DNA from: Actinomycetes bacterium
GTDB taxonomy: Bacteria; Actinomycetota; Actinomycetes; Actinomycetales; Cellulomonadaceae
Length of the DNA stretch: 9,585 nucleotides
Direction of reading: 5' to 3'
Assembly (NCBI GenBank): GCA_023425905.1
Contig: JAFABT010000020.1
Coordinates: 1-9,585, forward strand
Shown: in pieces, positions 5,021 to 9,585 of the stretch
Layout of the letters: each line of letters begins with the position of its first letter
Numbering within the stretch: position 1 is the stretch's first letter
Made by a program: the position numbers and the translations under genes
The notes under the pieces: model-generated
What the model saw: only the letters and a program-made list of their open reading frames with translations
What the model was told of the DNA's origin: nothing
Databases searched by the model: none

Positions 5021-7504
5021 TCAGCGCACCGGCGGCAGCGCCTTGGTGTGCCAGATGCGCTCGACGTAGTCACGCATCGAGCGGTCGGAGGAGAAGAACC
5101 CGGTGCGGGCGACGTTGAGCACCGCCTTGCGGGTCCAGTCGTCCTCGTCGGCGTAGGCCGCCTCGACGCGCGCCTGGGCGTCGACGTAGGCACGGAAGTC
5201 GGCGAGCGCGAGGAAGCGGTCCTCGTTGAGGATCGAGTCGACGAAGCCCTGGAAGACGCCCGCGTCGCCGTCCGCGAAGTGACCCGAGGCGATGAGGTCG
5301 ATCGCCGCCTTGAGGTCCGCGTCGGCCTCGTAGTACGAGCGGGCGACGTAGCCCTCCTCGACGACCTGGGCGACCTCGGGCTCGGTGAGGCCGAAGAGGA
5401 AGAAGTTCTCGTCGCCGACGAGCTTGCGGATCTCGACGTTCGCGCCGTCGTCCGTCCCGATCGTCAGTGCGCCGTTGAGCGCGAACTTCATGTTGCCCGT
5501 GCCCGAGGCCTCCTTCCCCGCGAGCGAGATCTGCTCGGAGAGGTCGGCGGCCGGGATGAGCGTCTCCGCAAGCGTGACGTTGTAGTTCGCGGGGAAGGCC
5601 ATCCGGAGCCGACCGCGCAGCGCGGGCTCGGCGTTCACCTTCGCGCCGACGGCGTTGATGAGGTGGATGGTCTCCTTCGCGAGGCGGTAGCCGGGCGCGG
5701 CCTTCGCGCCGAACGCGACGGTCCGGGGCGCGAGGTCCTCGATCGCGAGCCGGCCGTTGATGACCTGCTCGTAGAGGGAGACGACGTGGAGCACCTTGAG
5801 CGACTGGCGCTTGTACTCGTGCAGCCGCTTGACCATGACGTCGAGCATCGCCTCGGGCTCGACGGTGATGCCGTCGCGCACCGCGAGCAGGTCGACGAGG
5901 CGGGCCTTGTTCGCGTGCTTGACCGCCCGGAACCGGGCGCGGAACTCGGCGTCGTCCGCGAGCGGCTCGAGCTCAGAGAGGCGATCGAGGTCGGTGACCC
6001 AGCCGTCACCGATCGCCTCGGTGATGAGGCCGGAGAGCGCCGGGTTGGACAGCCGGATGAAGCGACGCGGGGTGATGCCGTTGGTGACGTTGGTGAACTT
6101 GTCCGGCGAGTGGTGCGAGAAGTCCGTGAGGACCTTGTCCCGCAGCAGCTCGGAGTGCAGGGCGGCGACACCGTTGACCTTCGTCGAGCCGACCGTCGCG
6201 AGGTACGCCATGCGCACCGACTGCTCGGGCTCCTCCTGGATGATCGACATGCGGCGCACGCGGTCCTCGTCGGCCGGGTAGTGCTCGCGCAGCCCGGCGA
6301 GGAAGCGCTCGTTGATGCCGAAGATGATCTCGAGGTGGCGGGGCAGCAGGCGGCCCATGAGCTCGGTCGACCACACCTCGAGCGCCTCGGGGAGCAGCGT
6401 GTGGCACGTGTAGTTGAAGCAGCGGCTCGTGATGTCCCACGCGGTGTCCCAGTCGAGCTTGCGCTCGTCGAGGAGGATCCGCATGAGCTCGGGCACGCCG
6501 ATGACGGGGTGGGTGTCGTTGAGCTGGAACGTCACCCGCTCCGGCAGGCCGTGGATGTCGAAGTCCTCGGGCAGCACCTGGTCGAGGAAGTTCCGCAGCG
6601 AGCACGCGACGAAGAAGTACTGCTGCTGCAGGCGGAGCTCCTTGCCCTGGGGCGTGGAGTCCTCGGGGTAGAGCACCTTGGAGATGTTCTCCGCGTACGT
6701 CTGGGCGCGGACCGCCTCGGTGTAGTCGCCCGCGTTGAAGGTCTGGAGGTTGAAGGCGTGCGTCGCGCGGGCGCTCCACAGGCGCAGCGTGTTGACGCGG
6801 CCGTTGCGGTAGCCCGGGACCATGTAGTTGTAGGGGATGCCGCGGACCTGGGTCGCGGGAACCCAGCGCGTGCGGGTCTCCCCGTCCTCGTCGACGTAGC
6901 GCTCGGTGTGCCCGCCGAAGCCGACCATGACGGCGTGCTCCGGGTGCGGGAACTCCCACGGCGAGCCGAAGTCGAGCCACGCGTCGGGCTGCTCGACCTG
7001 CCGGCCGTCGACGAAGGTCTGGCGGAAGATGCCGTACTCGTAGCGGATGCCGTAGCCGATCGACGGCATGGAGAGCGTCGCGAGCGAGTCGATGAAGCAG
7101 GCCGCGAGCCGGCCGAGGCCGCCGTTGCCGAGGCCCGGCTCGACCTCCGCGTCGCGGAGGGTCGCGAGGTCGAGCCCGAGGCCGGCGAGCGCCTCGGTCG
7201 CGATCTCCTCGAGGTCGGCGGCGAGCAGCGCGTTGTCGAGCTGGCGGCCGAGGAGGAACTCCGCGGAGAGGTAGGCGACCGTCTTGGCCTGCGCCTTGCG
7301 CTGCGACTCGGCGGTGTCGAGCCAGCGAGCGGTGAGCTGGCGGCGGACCGCACGCGCGAGCGCGTGGTACTGGTCGTTGGTCGAGGACTGAGCGAGCTCG
7401 ACTCCGAGGCCGAAGTTCAGCTCCCGCAGGAAGCTCTTCGTGAAGGCCTCGACCGTGTGCTCGTAGGCGGGGGTGAGAGTGTCGTCGTTAGTCACGTGCA
7501 ACAC
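5021..7504 (-). CDS. glgP: glycogen/alpha-glucan phosphorylase GlgP
   Basis: Cleaves alpha-1,4-glucan from non-reducing ends with orthophosphate, releasing glucose 1-phosphate; a cytoplasmic, PLP-dependent GT35 enzyme. The 827 residues (E. coli GlgP has 815) align by eye along the full length: VAYLSAEFLLGRQLDNA (76-92), GLGNGGLGRLAACFIDSLAT (124-143), the DSTPQGKELRLQQQYF region (282-297), LNDTHPVI (328-335), FTNVTNGITPRRF (470-482), VKRLHEYKRQ (558-567), and the PLP-site block EASGTGNMKFALNG (665-678) with Lys673 as the Schiff-base lysine. The start is a GTG at 7504 without a visible Shine-Dalgarno; a TTG at 7501 and a GTG at 7495 are alternatives, and the nearby TAGCGT (7508-7503) could be a -10 box for a leaderless message from 7495. 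A hairpin and a TTGCA operator cluster lie upstream. No defect is seen. Confidence 0.97.
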   Translation of the reverse strand: MLHVTNDDTLTPAYEHTVEAFTKSFLRELNFGLGVELAQSSTNDQYHALARAVRRQLTARWLDTAESQRKAQAKTVAYLSAEFLLGRQLDNALLAADLEEIATEALAGLGLDLATLRDAEVEPGLGNGGLGRLAACFIDSLATLSMPSIGYGIRYEYGIFRQTFVDGRQVEQPDAWLDFGSPWEFPHPEHAVMVGFGGHTERYVDEDGETRTRWVPATQVRGIPYNYMVPGYRNGRVNTLRLWSARATHAFNLQTFNAGDYTEAVRAQTYAENISKVLYPEDSTPQGKELRLQQQYFFVACSLRNFLDQVLPEDFDIHGLPERVTFQLNDTHPVIGVPELMRILLDERKLDWDTAWDITSRCFNYTCHTLLPEALEVWSTELMGRLLPRHLEIIFGINERFLAGLREHYPADEDRVRRMSIIQEEPEQSVRMAYLATVGSTKVNGVAALHSELLRDKVLTDFSHHSPDKFTNVTNGITPRRFIRLSNPALSGLITEAIGDGWVTDLDRLSELEPLADDAEFRARFRAVKHANKARLVDLLAVRDGITVEPEAMLDVMVKRLHEYKRQSLKVLHVVSLYEQVINGRLAIEDLAPRTVAFGAKAAPGYRLAKETIHLINAVGAKVNAEPALRGRLRMAFPANYNVTLAETLIPAADLSEQISLAGKEASGTGNMKFALNGALTIGTDDGANVEIRKLVGDENFFLFGLTEPEVAQVVEEGYVARSYYEADADLKAAIDLIASGHFADGDAGVFQGFVDSILNEDRFLALADFRAYVDAQARVEAAYADEDDWTRKAVLNVARTGFFSSDRSMRDYVERIWHTKALPPVR

Positions 7505-7524
7505 GCTAGCGTTGTTTCAGGCGG

Positions 7525-7550
7525 GATGGCAGGGCGTAAGCCCTGCCATC
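7525..7550. other. perfect 11-bp hairpin with GTAA loop upstream of glgP
   Basis: GATGGCAGGGC (7525-7535) and GCCCTGCCATC (7540-7550) pair perfectly around GTAA, a GNRA tetraloop when read as plus-strand RNA (TTAC on the minus strand). It lies 21 bases upstream of the glgP GTG and 137 bases after the exchanger stop. Neither side has a T tract. It could be a terminator for exchanger transcripts, a leader element of glgP if transcription starts near 7640, or a protein-binding dyad. Confidence 0.6.
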
Positions 7551-7637
7551 AACCGGACCTACCAGGAGCAAACGGCCTGATCCCCGCCTGCAGCACGACA
7601 ACACCACAGGACCGTGATCATCTTGTGACCTTTAAGC

Positions 7638-7665
7638 GCTGCAAGAACTTGCAACATGTTGCAGC
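7638..7665. promoter_or_regulatory. cluster of TTGCA half-sites, probable alpha-glucan regulator operator
   Basis: The segment holds nested inverted repeats: TGCAAG-AA-CTTGCA (7640-7653), the perfect 12-bp palindrome GCAACATGTTGC (7651-7662), and outer arms GCTGCAA (7638-7644) with TTGCAGC (7659-7665). In effect three TTGCA units alternate in orientation. From memory, CTTGCA/TTGCAAG repeats are the target of LacI-family MalR/Reg1 regulators at actinobacterial amylase and maltose genes. Lying upstream of glgP, it is the likeliest control site for that gene. The regulator is inferred. Confidence 0.55.
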
Positions 7666-7686
7666 CGCGTTACAGGAATCGGGCGC

Positions 7687-9279
7687 TCACAGCGAGCCGA
7701 GCAACCCGCCCAGCACGACCTTCGTGATCATCGCGGCCGGGTAGACGAGGGCGTACCCGAGAGCCACCCGCGGGTCGAATCCCGTGCGGTGGTTGGCGAA
7801 CGCGAGCACGGCCGGCTGCGTCTGCGTCCCGGCGATCATCCCGGACGCCGACGTCGCACCGACCTTGAACGCGCGCCGCAGCGCGAGCACGAGCCCGGCG
7901 CCGACGACGCTCGTCACGCACACGCCCAGCAGCGCGATCCGCACCCACTCGCCCGAGGCGAAGGCCGGGCCGATCTGCGTGCCGGCGACGAGGCCGGCCT
8001 GCGCGAGGAACGTGAGCAGCCCGAGCTCCGAGAGCGCCTGGGCCGCCGTCGACGGCATCGTCGTGACCACCGGACCCACCCGCCCGACCCGCCCGAGGAC
8101 GAGCCCGACGATGAGCGTGCCTGCGGCCGCACCGATCGTCACGTGCTGACCCGGCACCGGGAGCACGACGAGCCCGAGCAGGACGCCGAGCGCCATCCCG
8201 CACCCCAGCACGACGGGGTTGATGTCGAAGAAGCCGCGCGCCGAGTCGCCGAGGAACTTCGTCACCTCGGCCATCCGGCCGCGCGGGGCGACGACCCGGA
8301 GCCGGTCACCGAGCCGGATCACCGTGTCCGGGTTCGCCACCGCGTCGACGTCGCCGCGACGCAGCCGCGTCACGGTGCCCTGGAAACGCTCCATGAGGTC
8401 GAGCTCGCGCAGCGTGCGGCCCGCGACCGCCCGGTTCGAGACCGTCATGCGCCGCATCGCCAGGTAACGACCGTCCTGGTCGAGCGCGTGCGAGGACGCG
8501 TGGCCGAGCGCCTTCGTCACCTCGTCGACGAAGGACACCGGCCCGACGATCGTCACCGTGTCACCGACGACGAGCACCTCGTCGTCGCCGACCGTCCGCG
8601 GCGGAGCGGTCTCGGAGTCGTGGCGGAGGCGCGAGAACGTGATCTGGTTGCTGTAGAGCTCCTCGAGCTCGCGGACCGACTGCCCCGTCGACGCCTCGAT
8701 GCGGACGTTGCGCGAGACGAGCGGCGGCGGCGCGTCGGTGTCCGCCCGCGCCGAGCGAAGGACGAGCATCGCGACCGCGAGCATCCCGATGACGCCGAAC
8801 AGGTAGGTGACCGCGTAACCGACCGTCGGCGTGGCCTGGTCGCCCGCCGCGTCCCGCGCCGCCGCGAGCGCCGGGGTGTTCGTCACGGCCCCCGCGAAGG
8901 CACCCGCGACGGTCGCCGGGCTGAGCTCGAGGACCTTGCCGACCCCCACTGCCGTCGCCGCCCCCAGGCACAGCACCCCGACGGTCACCCCGACGAGGCC
9001 GAGGCTGCGCCGCAGCGAGGCGAAGAACTCCGGCCCGGAGACGATGCCCACGGTGAAGGTGAACAGGGTGAGCCCGAGGGTGCCGATCGCGGGCGGCACC
9101 GTGACCTCGACGCCTTCGGCTGCCCCAACGGCCCCGACGAGGAGGGCGAGGAAGAGCACCGCGGCGGCGCCCAGGCCCACGCCCCTGATCTTCAGGTGGC
9201 CGATCGCAGACCCCAGGCCGACGACGGCGAAGAGCAGCAGAACAGGGTGGGCGGCAACGAGCTCGAGCACGCCGGTCAC
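7687..9279 (-). CDS. AspT/YidE/SucE-family (AAE) membrane exchanger with two TrkA-C domains
   Basis: Cytoplasmic-membrane carrier of the aspartate-alanine exchanger family; AspT swaps aspartate for alanine and Corynebacterium SucE exports succinate, so a dicarboxylate or amino acid is the likely substrate. From GTG 9279 it has 530 residues, near the family's usual 540-560. The N-half has about five hydrophobic helices between 1 and 175, the middle (about 185-346) is soluble and contains two RCK_C/TrkA-C-like units (IVGPVSFVDEVTKALG, 244-259; VVAPRGRMAEVTKFLG, 329-344), and the C-half has further helices from about 353 to 530. The halves repeat: GAFAGAVTNTPALAAA (127-142) matches GMIAGTQTQPAVLAFA (480-495), each followed by GYA-x-x-Y. 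GGAGG (9285-9289) lies five bases before the GTG; the frame is open to 9399, but that Pro/Arg/Gly-rich stretch is not family-like. It is divergent from the gene at 9477. Confidence 0.9.
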   Translation of the reverse strand: MTGVLELVAAHPVLLLFAVVGLGSAIGHLKIRGVGLGAAAVLFLALLVGAVGAAEGVEVTVPPAIGTLGLTLFTFTVGIVSGPEFFASLRRSLGLVGVTVGVLCLGAATAVGVGKVLELSPATVAGAFAGAVTNTPALAAARDAAGDQATPTVGYAVTYLFGVIGMLAVAMLVLRSARADTDAPPPLVSRNVRIEASTGQSVRELEELYSNQITFSRLRHDSETAPPRTVGDDEVLVVGDTVTIVGPVSFVDEVTKALGHASSHALDQDGRYLAMRRMTVSNRAVAGRTLRELDLMERFQGTVTRLRRGDVDAVANPDTVIRLGDRLRVVAPRGRMAEVTKFLGDSARGFFDINPVVLGCGMALGVLLGLVVLPVPGQHVTIGAAAGTLIVGLVLGRVGRVGPVVTTMPSTAAQALSELGLLTFLAQAGLVAGTQIGPAFASGEWVRIALLGVCVTSVVGAGLVLALRRAFKVGATSASGMIAGTQTQPAVLAFANHRTGFDPRVALGYALVYPAAMITKVVLGGLLGSL

Positions 9280-9284
9280 GGGGG

Positions 9285-9289
9285 CCTCC
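9285..9289 (-). promoter_or_regulatory. ribosome binding site that sets the exchanger start
   Basis: GGAGG on the minus strand is followed by five C residues and the GTG at 9279. This shortens the frame by 40 codons relative to its longest open form, beginning the protein just before the first hydrophobic helix. Confidence 0.75.
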
Positions 9290-9350
9290 GTCGGGACTGT
9301 GTACGGATCGCACGGTTCCCCCTCAGCCAACACCCTCCCTCGGCCTCCGG

Positions 9351-9363
9351 CCTGGGCCCCAGG
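9351..9363. promoter_or_regulatory. short GC dyad in a divergent intergenic region
   Basis: CCTGGG and CCCAGG flank a single C. It lies in the 197-base region between the divergent exchanger and the gene at 9477, where a shared regulator could bind. The region is so GC-rich that a 6-bp dyad may be chance. No firm promoter for either gene was found; TACCGT at 9411-9416 is the best -10-like sequence for the rightward gene. Confidence 0.2.
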
Positions 9364-9461
9364 GCCCGGATCTGCTCGGGGCTCCGGTCGCGGGCGCACC
9401 CTCCCCGGCCTACCGTGACCCCACCGCCACCCCGCACCGCTCTCGCAGCACCCCCACGACC

Positions 9462-9468
9462 AAGGAGG
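9462..9468 (+). promoter_or_regulatory. strong ribosome binding site of the partial gene at the right edge
   Basis: AAGGAGG lies eight bases before the ATG at 9477, the best Shine-Dalgarno in the window. It is the main evidence that the short open frame after it is a real gene. Confidence 0.8.
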
Positions 9469-9476
9469 ATCGCCCG

Positions 9477-9585
9477 ATGACCGGCACCCCGGAACGTCGC
9501 AGCGGCCCGATGCCCCTGCCCACGCCTCGCGGACCCGCGAGCGCAGCGCTGCTCGCCACGCTGCGCACCCGACCCAGCACCTGTC
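9477..9585 (+). CDS. start of an unidentified protein, cut by the window edge
   Basis: Thirty-six codons are open to the right edge, starting at an ATG with an excellent Shine-Dalgarno. The peptide begins MTGTPERRSGPMPLPTPRGP and continues with an Ala/Leu-rich helix-like stretch (ASAALLATLRTRP). There is no signal peptide pattern. The PTPRGPASAALLATL segment reminds me of the N-termini of actinobacterial iron-containing redox (haem-oxygenase-like) proteins, but this is a faint memory and too short to assign. Confidence 0.6.
   Translation, partial: MTGTPERRSGPMPLPTPRGPASAALLATLRTRPSTC

Noticed and set aside
7503..7512. The 10-bp palindrome ACGCTAGCGT over the glgP start as an operator.
   Set aside because: It is short and GC-rich and may simply reflect a -10-like TAGCGT; kept only as a remark on the uncertain start.
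4088..7744. A 1218-codon open frame on the plus strand opposite the dehydrogenase and glgP.
   Set aside because: It is antisense to two well-supported genes with complete family motifs. Its product is a low-complexity Arg/Val/Glu/Asp/Leu mix, the usual mirror of GC-biased codons, and it spans a terminator and intergenic sequence.
9280..9399. A 40-residue N-terminal extension of the exchanger.
   Set aside because: The residues are Pro/Arg/Gly-rich and unlike the family, while GGAGG sits at correct spacing before the GTG at 9279.
7789..9480. A 563-codon plus-strand frame opposite the exchanger gene.
   Set aside because: The product is Arg/His/Asp-rich low-complexity sequence without recognisable domains, antisense to a conserved membrane protein and running through the ribosome binding site of the gene at 9477.
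1..9585. CRISPR arrays, tRNA or rRNA genes, insertion sequences, phage or defence genes.
   Set aside because: Looked for on both strands; no repeat-spacer pattern, cloverleaf, transposase motif or terminal inverted repeats were found.

Overview
The window is very GC-rich, with strong G/C third-position bias, GTG starts and leaderless-looking starts. Together with the gene set this points to a high-GC actinobacterium. A Cellulomonas-like member of the Micrococcales is my guess from overall character; no rRNA or marker gene here proves it. It looks like ordinary chromosome: no insertion sequence, integrase, tRNA, CRISPR array, toxin-antitoxin pair or phage gene is visible.

Layout, left to right. 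An alpha/beta hydrolase (+, 41-1108) converges on a GT4 glycosyltransferase (-, 1142-2254), and the 33-base gap carries a small duplication of the glycosyltransferase 3' end. The glycosyltransferase diverges from trmB (+, 2390-3127). The 135-base region between them holds a promoter candidate and a CRP/GlxR-type palindrome. A cold-shock protein gene (+, 3353-3556) follows; its leader can fold so that its own ribosome binding site is paired. It ends at a strong hairpin terminator facing a convergent CsbD-family gene (-, 3674-3841). An NAD(P)-dependent short-chain dehydrogenase of the general-stress-protein-39 type (-, 3983-4843) lies upstream of the CsbD gene. Then come glycogen phosphorylase glgP (-, 5021-7504), with its own terminator at 4958-4997, and an AspT/YidE/SucE-type carboxylate exchanger (-, 7687-9279). 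The first 36 codons of an unidentified gene (+, 9477 onward) run off the right edge.

How it fits together. The genes do not form one pathway. Csp, CsbD and the dehydrogenase belong to families linked to stress. GlgP mobilises storage glucan, and a cluster of TTGCA half-sites upstream of it resembles the operators of LacI-family alpha-glucan regulators in actinobacteria. The CRP-type palindrome at the glycosyltransferase suggests carbon or cAMP-linked control there too.

I see no convincing new multi-gene system. The most interesting material is regulatory: the csp leader (3233-3345), the glgP operator cluster (7638-7665), the GNRA-loop hairpin (7525-7550) and the CRP-type site (2265-2280). 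Very long ORFs antisense to glgP and to the exchanger are codon-bias shadows. No gene-free stretch exceeds 300 bases; the longest, 3128-3352, is the csp leader and promoter region.
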